In this document: positions 25,395 through 33,947 of the stretch, piece by piece | Layout of the letters: every line of letters starts with the position of its first letter | Numbering within the stretch: position 1 is the stretch's first letter | Assembly (NCBI RefSeq): GCF_026627445.1 | Contig: NZ_JAPNLJ010000020.1 | Span: forward strand, 62,001-126,000 | DNA: 64,000 bases | Direction: 5' to 3' | Source of the DNA: Streptomyces sp. H27-H1 | Lineage (GTDB): Bacteria; Actinomycetota; Actinomycetes; Streptomycetales; Streptomycetaceae | The notes under the pieces: model-generated | Databases searched by the model: none | The model's input: the letters and a program-made list of their open reading frames with translations, nothing else | Told to the model about the DNA's origin: nothing | Position numbers and translations under genes: made by a program

Positions 25395-26132
25395 TCAGTC
25401 GGACGTCCGGCGCAGGACCAGACTGACGAACCCCCAGGTGTCCCGGTACACGCGCAGCCATTCGCCGCGGCGGAGCGTGGCCGTCTCGAGCACCTGCGCG
25501 CTGTCCGGATCGGCAGGGTGGTCCAACGCCCACGAGGCCAGCGACCCCCAGCAGGCCCACTCGTAGTCGTCCAGCTCACGGCGCGTGCTGACATGCCCGT
25601 GGACGGGGGTCCAGCCGTCGGCGACGACGCGGTCCAGGGTGGTCGCCAGATCGGCGAACTCCCCGAGCATCTCGACGGCTTCCCGCGACGGCTCCCGATC
25701 CCAGAACCCGTCACCGATCAGAACGTGCCCGCCCGGAGCCAGGTGCCCCCGCGCCGCCGCGAGGGTGGGCAGCAGTCCGCCGAAGGCATGCGTGGACCCG
25801 ACGCTGAGTACCAGGTCGAACGAGTGCGGGGAACGGAACTCCGCAGCCTCCTGATGATGCAGTGCGAGCCGCCCTTGCAGCCCCAGACGGTCCGCGGACT
25901 CGCGCGCCCGCAGAAGGGCGTCCTCGGAGATGTCCACGCCTTCGGCGTGCAGCTCGGGATGCGCGGCCAGGGCGCGCAGAAGCCATTCCGCGCCCCCGCA
26001 CCCCAGGTCGAGCACCCGCTCGTCGCCCCGCGGGGCACCACGCTCCAGCAGCAGTCGTACCGAGTCGTCGTCGATCGGAGACTTGATCGGATGGTCGGCG
26101 TGGGCGAGTTCGGAGATCTGTTCACGGTTCAT
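25395..26132 (-). CDS. SAM-dependent methyltransferase
   Basis: 245 residues from the ATG at 26132; the upstream extension in this frame is not protein-like. Motif I is VLDLGCGGAEWLLRALA (about 41-57), then AEGVDISEDALLRAR, FDLVLSVGSTHAFGG and LAPGGHVLIGDGFWDREPS. It resembles methyltransferase-domain proteins related to cyclopropane/sarcosine methyltransferases. No operon partner is visible. Confidence 0.8.
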   Translation of the reverse strand: MNREQISELAHADHPIKSPIDDDSVRLLLERGAPRGDERVLDLGCGGAEWLLRALAAHPELHAEGVDISEDALLRARESADRLGLQGRLALHHQEAAEFRSPHSFDLVLSVGSTHAFGGLLPTLAAARGHLAPGGHVLIGDGFWDREPSREAVEMLGEFADLATTLDRVVADGWTPVHGHVSTRRELDDYEWACWGSLASWALDHPADPDSAQVLETATLRRGEWLRVYRDTWGFVSLVLRRTSD

Positions 26133-26227
26133 CCGCGCAGCCTGCCAGCGCCGAAGCCCGTAGGCACCTCGATTTCTCCTCAGGACGGACCGCTTGGTGT
26201 GAAGCCCCGGACCTGGTGGGTGTGGGG

Positions 26228-26560
26228 CCTGGAATCTCATGGTGTGCTTCTAGTCGGTGGGTCCCGAAGGCCGCCGCGGCCACCGCGGCGGCCTTCGGGA
26301 CCGTCCCCGTGGTGAGCGGACTGTGCGCCCGCGGCGCGGACCTCGGTGCGGCGGCTCCGGTCAGCGTGCTGTGCGCGGGGCTGCTCGTCTCTCCGTACCT
26401 GCTCGTGGCGCCGGAGGGACTGGCGGCCCCGCCCGCGGTCGCACTGGTCGGCCGGCTCGGCCTGGGCACCACCGCGCTCGGCTACCTGCTGTTCACCCGG
26501 GGCGTCGCAGGGCTGTGCGCCGCCCCACTTCTTACCTCGACCATCTACCGGCCCCGGTCA
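26228..26560 (+). pseudogene. Fragment of an EamA/DMT-type transporter
   Basis: The frame contains VSGLCARGADLGAAAPVSVL, LLVAPEGLAA and GRLGLGTTALGYLLFTRGVA, which match the fifth-to-eighth helix region of EamA drug/metabolite transporters (normally about 300 aa, ten helices). No N-terminal half exists upstream, and the frame degrades into Arg/Ser-rich sequence near 26560. I read it as a decayed remnant between two intact genes. Confidence 0.5.
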
Positions 26561-26577
26561 CGCAGCGGCTCCCGCCC

Positions 26578-27480
26578 TTACGCTCCGCCCGCGCGAGCCC
26601 CGACGTCCGGACGGGCGTCCGCGACCCCGTCCTCCAGCAGCCCGGCGTGAAGCCGGGTGAGGGTGCGGGCCAGCAGTCGGGACACGTGCATCTGGGACAG
26701 GCCCATGCGCTCGCCGATCTCCGACTGGGTCAGCTCCTGGCCGAAACGCAGGGAGAGCATCAGCCGTTCGCGTTCGGGCAGCTCGGCGAGGAGCGGTTTG
26801 AGCGACTCCAGGCATTCGATGCGGTCGTACGCCGACTCCTCGTCGGCCAGCGCGGACTGGTTCGCGTACGTCTCGTCGTCTTCCTGGACGGGCGCGTCCA
26901 GCGAGCGGGCTGAGTAGCCCTGGGCTGCCAGCCGGCCCTCGGCCAGCTGCTCCCGGTCGATCCCGAGCCGCTCGGCGATTTCCTCGTCGGTGGGGGTGTG
27001 GCCGAGGTCCTGTTCCAGGGCGTCGTACGCCTTCGCCGTGTCGAGGCGCAGTTCCTGCAGCCTTCGTGGCACCCGCACGGCCCAGCTGGTGTCGCGGAAG
27101 AAGCGCTTGATCTCGCCGGTGATGGTCGGCATCGCGAAGGTGGTGAATTCCACGCCGCGCTCCGGGTCGAACCGGTTGATGGCCTTGATGAGGCCCACCG
27201 TGCCGACCTGGATGATGTCCTCCACGGGTTCGCTGCGGTGACGGAAACGGCGCGCCGCGTATTTCACCAGGCTGAGGTTGAGCTCGACCAGGGTGTTACG
27301 GACGTACGAGTACTCCGGGCTGCCCTCTTCGAGCTCCGTCAGCCGGCGCAGCAGCGCGACCGACAGATGCCTCGCGTCCGCGGTGCTCACCCCGAGCAGG
27401 TCCTCAGGGATGGGCGCCGTCTCCGCGTCGGGACAGGCATCTACGCTGGTCAGGCTGGGTGTAGCAACCGTCCGGATCAT
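26578..27480 (-). CDS. RNA polymerase sigma factor, SigB/SigF/SigG subfamily
   Basis: 300 residues. Region 2 contains NLSLVKYAARRFRHRSEPVED and IIQVGTVGLIKAINRFDPERG, region 3 has VPRRLQELRLDTAKAYDALE, and region 4 holds LPERERLMLSLRFGQELTQS with the helix-turn-helix IGERMGLSQMHVSRLLAR. This is the group 3 general-stress/sporulation class controlled by anti-sigma and STAS partner switching. The PP2C phosphatases and STAS protein in this window are candidate partners, though none is adjacent. Confidence 0.92.
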   Translation of the reverse strand: MIRTVATPSLTSVDACPDAETAPIPEDLLGVSTADARHLSVALLRRLTELEEGSPEYSYVRNTLVELNLSLVKYAARRFRHRSEPVEDIIQVGTVGLIKAINRFDPERGVEFTTFAMPTITGEIKRFFRDTSWAVRVPRRLQELRLDTAKAYDALEQDLGHTPTDEEIAERLGIDREQLAEGRLAAQGYSARSLDAPVQEDDETYANQSALADEESAYDRIECLESLKPLLAELPERERLMLSLRFGQELTQSEIGERMGLSQMHVSRLLARTLTRLHAGLLEDGVADARPDVGARAGGA

Positions 27481-27841
27481 GTGCCGCTCCTCCGACGGGA
27501 CGTCTCCACGTGCGCGGACGCACCGCGGGGACGTCGTGAGTCGTCCCTAAAGGTCTACCCGCACGGCCGCTCGTGTACCCCTGTCGACGACACGGCCGCG
27601 GTCGGGCCGCAGCCTTGGGTGTTCCTCCGAAGATCAGTGAGGGACGGGTACGGCCGGAGTCCCGGGGCAGCCGCCGTGTATCGACAAGCAGCCGCTGCGT
27701 GTCTACAAAAGGCTGGATCCGCCCCTGGCGGACTTCGAACGAGCCGGACGAAATTTCATCGAAGGAATCGCAAGAACCGAAAGAACCGAACGATTCGGAG
27801 GACCTGGTGCCCAGTACTGCTGTACTGCTCTGACCGCGGGA
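27481..27841. other. Divergent region upstream of the sigma factor
   Basis: 361 bases. The sigma-proximal part has two GGGTA boxes on the minus strand (GGGTAG near 27555, GGGTAC near 27577) that could be SigB-class -10 elements. The distal part holds A-rich repeats (AAGAACCGAAAGAACCGAA, about 27768-27786) and the leader ORF listed next. Confidence 0.4.
27807..27833 (+). CDS. Possible 8-codon leader peptide
   Basis: GTG preceded by CGGAGGA encodes MPSTAVLL and a stop. The codons contain the inverted repeat CAGTAC-TGCT-GTACTG (27812-27827). It ends eight bases before the methyltransferase start, so it may couple translation. The first 12 bases recur at the start of the CDGSH gene (28485). Confidence 0.25.
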   Translation: MPSTAVLL

Positions 27842-28501
27842 GTGGTTCCCGGACGGCTCATCGCCCTCCCCGGCGTCTACCGGCCGCAGGCCGACACGCT
27901 CCTGCTCGCCAACGCCCTCGCCCAGGAGGAACTGGGACCGACGACGGAGGTGATGGAGATCGGCACGGGTACCGGCGCTCTCGCCCTGTGCGCGGCGGAC
28001 GCCGGGGCACGGGTCACCGCCGTGGACGTCTCCTGGCCCTCCGTGATCGCGGCACGGATCAACGCCGTGCGCTGGCGGCTGCCCTTGCGCGTCCTGCACG
28101 GGGATTTCGCCACCCGCACCCGGGGGCGCCGGTTCGACCTCGTCCTCGCAAATCCGCCGTACGTGCCGTCCCCGCGCGCCGGCCTGCCCTCCCGCGGGGC
28201 CGCCCGCGCATGGGACGCCGGCCCGGACGGGCGTGAGGTCATCGACCGGATCTGCTCGAGCGCCCCGTCCCTGCTGCGCCCGGGCGGAGTCCTGCTGATG
28301 GTGCACTCGGCGATGTGTGAGCCCGCGGCCACGGTGGCGCGGCTGCAAGCCGAAGGATTCAGCGCAGGGGTGACGGCACGGGCCCGCGTTCCGTGGGGTC
28401 CGGTCCTGAGGTCGCGGCGCGAGTGGCTGCAGAGCCGAGGCCTGGCCGAAGCCGGTGAGCAACGGGAAGAGCTGGTGGTCATCCGTGCCCAGTACTCCTG
28501 A
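27842..28501 (+). CDS. HemK2/MTQ2-like protein methyltransferase
   Basis: 219 residues, GTG start. Motif I is VMEIGTGTGALALCAADAGA (about 38-57) and the catalytic NPPY motif is in LVLANPPYVPSPRAG (about 101-115), which marks amide/glutamine N-methyltransferases of the PrmC/HemK class. Length fits the shorter HemK2/MTQ2 branch. It overlaps the CDGSH gene. In Streptomyces this gene often travels with a CDGSH protein and an iron-containing redox enzyme, as here. Confidence 0.8.
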   Translation: MVPGRLIALPGVYRPQADTLLLANALAQEELGPTTEVMEIGTGTGALALCAADAGARVTAVDVSWPSVIAARINAVRWRLPLRVLHGDFATRTRGRRFDLVLANPPYVPSPRAGLPSRGAARAWDAGPDGREVIDRICSSAPSLLRPGGVLLMVHSAMCEPAATVARLQAEGFSAGVTARARVPWGPVLRSRREWLQSRGLAEAGEQREELVVIRAQYS

Positions 28502-28898
28502 ACGGGCTCCGTCCACGCCCGACCCGTCCACGCCCGACCCGTCCACGCCCGACCCGTCCAGGCCCGACTCGTCCAGGCCCGACCCGTCCACACCCGCCTC
28601 GTCCAGGCCCGCCCCCTCCCGGCACCGCAGTGGACCGGGCTCCTCGGCCCGCCGCGGCGACGCGGACCCGCAGGGCCCGATCCTGGCCGAGGGACCGGTG
28701 GAGGTCATCCTCGACGACGGCTCCGTCGCCCGCTCCGACCGCTTCGTCGTCGCCGTGTGCACCTGCCGGCGCAGCCGCTCGTACCCGTGGTGCGACACGA
28801 GCCACCGCCCCCGGGTGGCGGCCCCGGCGGCCCCGCCCCGGCCCGACGAGCCGGACGAGCCTTCCGACGCGCCCCCGCGGGACAGGAGCACCCGATGA
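28485..28898 (+). CDS. CDGSH-type iron-sulfur protein with repeat tail
   Basis: About 137 residues from the GTG at 28485 (a GTG at 28455 is also possible). The N-terminal 50 residues are a PSTPD/PSRPD repeat and probably disordered. The CDGSH motif reads CTCRRSRSYPWCDTSH, giving the Cys-Cys-Cys-His ligand set for a [2Fe-2S] cluster. The C-terminus is again Pro/Asp-rich. ATGA overlap with the next gene. It is likely an electron-transfer partner of the diiron-type enzyme encoded downstream. Confidence 0.8.
   Translation: MPSTPERAPSTPDPSTPDPSTPDPSRPDSSRPDPSTPASSRPAPSRHRSGPGSSARRGDADPQGPILAEGPVEVILDDGSVARSDRFVVAVCTCRRSRSYPWCDTSHRPRVAAPAAPPRPDEPDEPSDAPPRDRSTR
28509..28613 (+). repeat. 15-bp tandem repeat, seven units, in the CDGSH gene
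   Basis: Seven in-frame 15-base units of the form CCGTCCACGCCCGAC, the first three identical, the later ones diverged. They encode PSTPD-like pentapeptides. Confidence 0.85.
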
Positions 28899-29938
28899 CC
28901 ACCACAGCCGCCACGAGCACGGGACCCCGTCTCGCGGAGGGGCGGGGCGAGCTGTCGCAGGCGGTCCTCGACTCCCTGCGCGAAGGCCGCCCGCCCACGT
29001 ACGCCCCCAGGTCCATCCTGACGGCCGACCCGTGGGGCGAGGACGTCCAGCTCGCTCTCTACCTGCTCTACGAACTCCACTACCGGGGCTTCCACGGCGT
29101 GGACGACGATCGCGAATGGGACCCGGACCTGCTGCGCCTGCGGCGGGAGCTGGAAACCCGTTTCGTACACGCCCTGCGCACCGAGGTGCCGGACACCGCC
29201 CAGTCGGTCGAAGAGGCGTTCGCCCCCCTGCTCGTCGAACCGATCGACCTGACGGGAAGCGTCAGCCACCACCTCGAAACCGAGGGCGAGCTCTGGCAGC
29301 TGCGCGAGTACGCGACCCTGCGCTCCCTCTACCACCTGAAGGAAGCGGACCCGCACGCGTGGGTCATCCCGAGGCTGACCGGCCGGGCGAAGGCGGGCAT
29401 GGTCGCGATCGAGTACGACGAATTCGGGGCCGGGCACGCGACCGAGATCCACGCGCGGCTCTTCGCCGACCTCATGGACGGCCTGGGCCTCGATCACACC
29501 TACGGCGCGTACGTGGACCACGCCCCGGCGCCGCTGCTCGCCACCGTCAACCTCATGTCCCTGTTCGGCCTGCACCGGGCCCGGCGCGGGGAGCTCGTCG
29601 GCCACTTCGCCTGCCTGGAAGTCACCTCCTCACCCGGTTCGCGCCGCTTGGCCAAGGCGATGAAGCGCTGCGCGGCGGGCCCGGCCGCGGAACGCTTCTA
29701 CCTCGAGCACGTCGAGGCCGACGCCGTCCACGAACAGGTCGTACGGCGCGAAGTCATCGGCGGCCTCCTCGCGGACGAGCCCCACCTCGAAGCCGACATC
29801 GCCTTCGGCTGCAACGCGACCGTCTACTTGGAGGACCGCCTGGACGCCCACCTGCGCGAGGCATGGGGGCAGGGCCGCTCCGCCTTGCGCGCGATCCCGC
29901 CGGCCCCCGCCGCGGCCCGCCCCGGCGACGGCGGCTGA
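28895..29938 (+). CDS. Iron-containing redox enzyme family protein (heme-oxygenase-like fold)
   Basis: 347 residues. Candidate metal ligands lie in AIEYDEFGAGHATEIHARLF (about 167-188) and FYLEHVEADAVHEQVVRREV. This DEFG-x-G-x5-H arrangement is shared with the second such protein at 52916-53755. The family holds non-heme diiron oxidases and oxygenases (UndA, SznF, BesC, RohS). Substrate unknown; the CDGSH and HemK2-like neighbours form a conserved trio. Confidence 0.82.
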   Translation: MTTTAATSTGPRLAEGRGELSQAVLDSLREGRPPTYAPRSILTADPWGEDVQLALYLLYELHYRGFHGVDDDREWDPDLLRLRRELETRFVHALRTEVPDTAQSVEEAFAPLLVEPIDLTGSVSHHLETEGELWQLREYATLRSLYHLKEADPHAWVIPRLTGRAKAGMVAIEYDEFGAGHATEIHARLFADLMDGLGLDHTYGAYVDHAPAPLLATVNLMSLFGLHRARRGELVGHFACLEVTSSPGSRRLAKAMKRCAAGPAAERFYLEHVEADAVHEQVVRREVIGGLLADEPHLEADIAFGCNATVYLEDRLDAHLREAWGQGRSALRAIPPAPAAARPGDGG

Positions 29939-29951
29939 CGGGGAGGCGGTC

Positions 29952-30434
29952 ATGGACCTGGACGGCTTCACCGACGCGCTCGACTACCCCGTGTACGTGG
30001 TGACGGCCGCGGCGGACGGGGAGCGGGCGGGCTGCCTGGTGGGCTTCGCCTCGCAATGCTCGATCGATCCGCCCCGCTTCATGGTCTGGCTCTCCAAGGC
30101 CAACCGGACCTACCGCATCGCCCGCCGGGGCTCCTTCCTGGGGGTGCACGCCCTGCGCGGCGGACAGGACGGGGTGGCGGAACTGTTCGGCGGGGAGAGC
30201 GGCGACGACACCGACAAGTTCGCCGGAATCGAGTGGACGGCGAAACGGGGCGGAACCCCGGTACTCACCGATTGCTGCGCCTGGTTCATCGGCCGGGTGG
30301 CGGAGCACATCGACGCCGGTGACCACGTCGGCTTCCTGCTGGTGCCCGTCGAGGTGGGTCCTCCCGGCCCGGTACGGCCGAGCCTGGTCAGGTTCAGCGA
30401 CGTCGCGGACCTCTCGCCCGGTCACCCGGCGTGA
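29952..30434 (+). CDS. Flavin reductase-like domain protein
   Basis: 160 residues beginning MDLDGFTDALDYPVYVVTAA, with AGCLVGFASQCSIDPPRFMV and HVGFLLVPVEVG, the pattern of the FMN-binding split-barrel flavin reductase family. It starts 13 bases after the iron enzyme and could be the end of that operon, supplying reduced flavin. Confidence 0.82.
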   Translation: MDLDGFTDALDYPVYVVTAAADGERAGCLVGFASQCSIDPPRFMVWLSKANRTYRIARRGSFLGVHALRGGQDGVAELFGGESGDDTDKFAGIEWTAKRGGTPVLTDCCAWFIGRVAEHIDAGDHVGFLLVPVEVGPPGPVRPSLVRFSDVADLSPGHPA

Positions 30435-30511
30435 GCGGGGGCGGGGCGGGGCCCCGTCGCACGCTGTGTCCCGCTCGGGCCTGCGCGTCCTGGAGCGTCA
30501 CCGCTGGAGCG

Positions 30512-31306
30512 TCACTGCTGGGGCGTCACCACGGTGAAGAGGGCCCCCTCGGGATCGGCGAGGACGATCCACCGGCTCGTGGTGGACGTGTGTACGGGGG
30601 AGGCGGCCCTGCCGCCCAGCCCCGTGGCGGCCTCGACCGTGCCTTCGAGGTCGGGTACGTGGAAGTGAACGTGCCAGCGGGGGCGGACCTCCGGGTCCGG
30701 GGCCGCTTCGAGCGCGCCGCCGCTGATGCGGGCGACGGTGCCGTGGCCGTGGCGCAGGACGACGTGGTCGTGCTCGTAGGAGACGGTGCAGCTGCCGGGG
30801 CGCTCGCTGTCCCAGTCGAGGACCTCTCCGTAGAAGATGGCGGCGGCGAACGCGTCCCGGGTCCGCAGTTCCAGCCAGGCCGGGGCGTTTCCACGGCCCA
30901 TCGACCAGTCGGGGACCGCCTCGCCGTGCCAGAACCCGAAGACGGCCCCGGCGGGGTCCGCGGCCAGCGCGGCCCGTCCGCTGCCGAAGGCCAGGGGACC
31001 GACGGCCATGGTCGCGCCGCGCTCCCGGATCCGTGCGGAGGTCGCGTCGGCGTCCTCGACCGCGAAGTACGGCGTCCACACCGCCGGCATCCGTACCGCC
31101 GCGGTGAGCGCGCCGAGGCCCGCGACGGGGGCCCCGCCCTTGAAGGCGACCAGGACGCCCTTCCCGAGGTGGGTGGGGCGGAAATCCCAGCCGAGCACGG
31201 CGCTGTAGAACCGCTGCGCTGATTCGAGGTCCCGCGCGAGCAGGCTGACCCAGCAGGGGACACCGGGGATCTCGTGGCTCGACGTAGACACAGCTGCCAG
31301 CCTCAT
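30512..31306 (-). CDS. VOC-family protein with two glyoxalase-like domains
   Basis: 264 residues with two vicinal-oxygen-chelate repeats: residues about 12-125 (VPCWVSLLARDLESAQRFYS; GAVFGFWHG) and about 140-262 (AWLELRTRDAFAAAIFYGEV; GALFTVV). Metal-dependent dioxygenase, isomerase or antibiotic-binding members share this layout. Function unknown. Confidence 0.82.
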   Translation of the reverse strand: MRLAAVSTSSHEIPGVPCWVSLLARDLESAQRFYSAVLGWDFRPTHLGKGVLVAFKGGAPVAGLGALTAAVRMPAVWTPYFAVEDADATSARIRERGATMAVGPLAFGSGRAALAADPAGAVFGFWHGEAVPDWSMGRGNAPAWLELRTRDAFAAAIFYGEVLDWDSERPGSCTVSYEHDHVVLRHGHGTVARISGGALEAAPDPEVRPRWHVHFHVPDLEGTVEAATGLGGRAASPVHTSTTSRWIVLADPEGALFTVVTPQQ

Positions 31307-31455
31307 CTGCCGCTCACGTGGGACGGGACCCTTCCACGGTAGACCTGGCGGCGGCGTCCGGCCCGCAGGCGCGGGACCGATTCGGCGGGGCCCGCCGACG
31401 GCCGGGGGCTCCGCCTCGGCGCGCCGGGGCGGAAACGGCCTCGTAGGCTGGACGG

Positions 31456-32822
31456 ATGCGCCACCACGATCTCGTCGTCATCGGTGCGGGTTCCGGCAAC
31501 GCCGTCATCGACGATTCGTTCGCCGGGCTCGACGTGGCCATCGTGGAGGAGCGGTGGTTCGGCGGAACCTGCCTCAATGCCGGATGCATCCCGAGAAAGA
31601 TGCTCGCCTACACCGCGCACGTAGCCCGCACCGTCAGGGAAGCCGGGCACTACGACGTGGACGCCGTACCGGGAGCAGTGCGCTGGCGCGAGATGCGCGA
31701 CCGGGTCTTCGGCCGGCTGGACGCCGAGCGGGAGCAGGGCCGCCGGGGGCGTCGGGACGAGGATTCGGTCACCGTGTACGAGGCCAGGGCCCGGTTCACC
31801 GGCCCGAGGACCCTGCGGATCGACCGGGCGGAGGGGGCTCTCGACGTCAGCGCCGACCAGATCGTCATCGCGGTGGGCGGTCGTCCCCTGGTGCCGGGGC
31901 CTGCCGCGGACTCGGATCTGCCCTACGAGACGTCCGACACCGTCATGCGCATCGATGCTCCACCCCGGCGCCTGACGATCCTCGGCGGCGGGTACATCGC
32001 CGTCGAGCTGGCCGAGGTGTTCGCCGCGGCGGGATCCTCCGTCACCGTCGTGGAGAAGGAGGACCGCCTGCTCGGCCCGCTGGACGAGACGATCGCGGAG
32101 CGGTTCACGGAGCTGGCCGCATCCCGCCACGACCTCAGGCTGGGCCGGGAACTCACGGCGGTCGGTGGTCGGCCCGGCGCGCTTCGGCTGACCCTGGACG
32201 ACGGATCCACGGTGGGGCGGACATGCTGCTGGTCGCCGTGGGCCGCGTCCCGAACAGCGACCGGCTGAGCCTCGAACCGGCCGGCATCGACACGCACGAC
32301 GACGGCCGGGTGATCGTCGACGCCTACCAGCGCACCACCGCGGAAGGCGTCTTCGCGCTCGGCGACGTCTCCTCGCCGACGGCGCTGAAGCACGTGGCCA
32401 ACCGCGAGGCGGAGTTCGTCGCGCACAACCTGCGCCACCCCGACGGCCTCGTCGCGGCCGACCACGACTTGGTGCCGGCGGCGGTCTTCACCAGCCCGCA
32501 GATCGCCTCGGTCGGCGCCACCGAGCAGGAGTGCCGGGACAAAGGGCTGGACTACCTGGTGGGCAGTGCCCGTTACGGCGACGTCGCCTACGGCTGGGCG
32601 ATGGAGGACACCACCGGCTTCTGCAAGGTGCTCGCCGAGCCCGGCACCGGAAAGCTCCTCGGAGCCCACCTGATGGGACCGCAGGCGTCCGCGCTCATCC
32701 AGCCCCTCGTCGTGGCGGCGACCCTCGGCATCGACGCCGCCACCCTCGCCGGGTCGCCGTACTGGATCCATCCCGCGCTCACCGAGGTCGTGGAGAACGC
32801 CCTCCTCGACCTCGGCCTCTGA
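31456..32822 (+). pseudogene. mtr: Mycothione reductase, interrupted by a single-base frameshift
   Basis: Two frames together give a full flavoprotein reductase. The first (from the ATG at 31456) has the FAD site DLVVIGAGSGNAVID, the redox pair C39/C44 in GGTCLNAGCIPRKM, and FVFGR-type and SDTVMRI segments. The second (from about 32220) continues ADMLLVAVGRVPNSD, GVFALGDVSSP, DVAYGWAMEDTTGFCK and the catalytic YWIHPALTEVVENALL. Order and motifs match mycobacterial Mtr, which reduces mycothiol disulfide with NADPH. One base is missing in the G run near 32213-32217 (GTGGGGCGG), where LDDGSTV should join ADMLL. This is a real mutation or a homopolymer sequencing error. Confidence 0.85.
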
Positions 32823-32914
32823 GCGCCCCGGCCTCCGGACGTGCACGGTGGTATCGGGATGTAGGGGCGCCGCCGGGCACGTTTCAACCGGGCCGAAGCG
32901 GTAAGGCGCCCGAT

Positions 32915-33877
32915 ATGACGCGAATCGGGTACACGATGATGACCGAGCAGGCCGGGCCGCGGGAACTCGTGGGCCATGTGGTGGGGGCGGAGCGCGCGGG
33001 CTTCGACTTCTCCGTCATCTCCGACCACTCCTTCCCCTGGCTGGCCTCCCAGGGCCACGCGCCCTACGCGTGGAGCGTCCTGGGCGCCGCCGCGCAGGCC
33101 ACCACCCGGATCCCGCTCATGACGTACGTGACCTGCCCGACGTTCCGCTACCACCCCGCGGTGATCGCCCAGAAGGCGGCGACGATGCAGCTCCTGTCCC
33201 AGGGGCGCTTCCGGCTGGGGCTGGGCTCGGGCGAGAACCTGAACGAGCACATCGTCGGCGCGGGCTGGCCTGCCGCGCACGTCCGCCTGGAGATGCTCGA
33301 AGAAGCCGTGGGGATCATCCGCTCCCTGCTCGCGGGCGGGTCCGTCACCCACCACGGCGCCCACTTCGATGTGGACAACGCCAAACTGTGGGACCTCCCC
33401 GACGATCCGCCGCCGATCGGGATCGCGGCCTCCGGCGACCGCTCCTGCGAGATCGCGGGCAGGTACGGCGATCTGCTCATCGCGACCGAGCCCGAGCGGG
33501 ATCTCCTGACCGCGTTCGGCGCGTACGGAGGCTCCGGCAAGCCGAGCGTCGGTCAGCTCGCGGTCTGCTACGACACCGACCGCGACGCGGCCATGGCGCG
33601 TGCGCACGACCAGTTCCGCTGGTCGGTCGCCGGCTGGAAGGTCAACGCGGAGCTCCCCGGCCCGGCCGGCTTCGAACAGGCCTCGCAGTACACCAGGCCC
33701 GAGGACGTCGCGGACGCCATCCCGTGCGGAGACGACGTAGAGGACTTCGTCGGCGCGGTATGCCCCTACATCGACGCGGGATTCACGGAGGTCGCCCTGA
33801 TCCAGATCGGCGGCGGCCACCAAGAGGCCTTCCTCGACTGGGCCGAGGCGAAGCTGCTCCCTGCCCTGCGGGGCTGA
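32915..33877 (+). CDS. F420-dependent LLM-class oxidoreductase (TIGR03557-like)
   Basis: 320 residues from the ATG at 32915. It reads MTRIGYTMMTEQAGPRELVG, FDFSVISDHSFPW, MTYVTCPTFRYHPAVIAQKA and RFRLGLGSGENLNEHIVG, typical of the F420-dependent glucose-6-phosphate dehydrogenase-like branch of luciferase-like monooxygenases. It uses coenzyme F420 for hydride transfer; substrate unknown. It starts 92 bases after mtr. Confidence 0.88.
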   Translation: MTRIGYTMMTEQAGPRELVGHVVGAERAGFDFSVISDHSFPWLASQGHAPYAWSVLGAAAQATTRIPLMTYVTCPTFRYHPAVIAQKAATMQLLSQGRFRLGLGSGENLNEHIVGAGWPAAHVRLEMLEEAVGIIRSLLAGGSVTHHGAHFDVDNAKLWDLPDDPPPIGIAASGDRSCEIAGRYGDLLIATEPERDLLTAFGAYGGSGKPSVGQLAVCYDTDRDAAMARAHDQFRWSVAGWKVNAELPGPAGFEQASQYTRPEDVADAIPCGDDVEDFVGAVCPYIDAGFTEVALIQIGGGHQEAFLDWAEAKLLPALRG

Positions 33878-33947
33878 CGGGAGCGGGAGAGGGTGCCGCC
33901 GACCCGATCGGAACCGCTCGTACGCGCCGCTCGCGCCGCCCGGGGTG

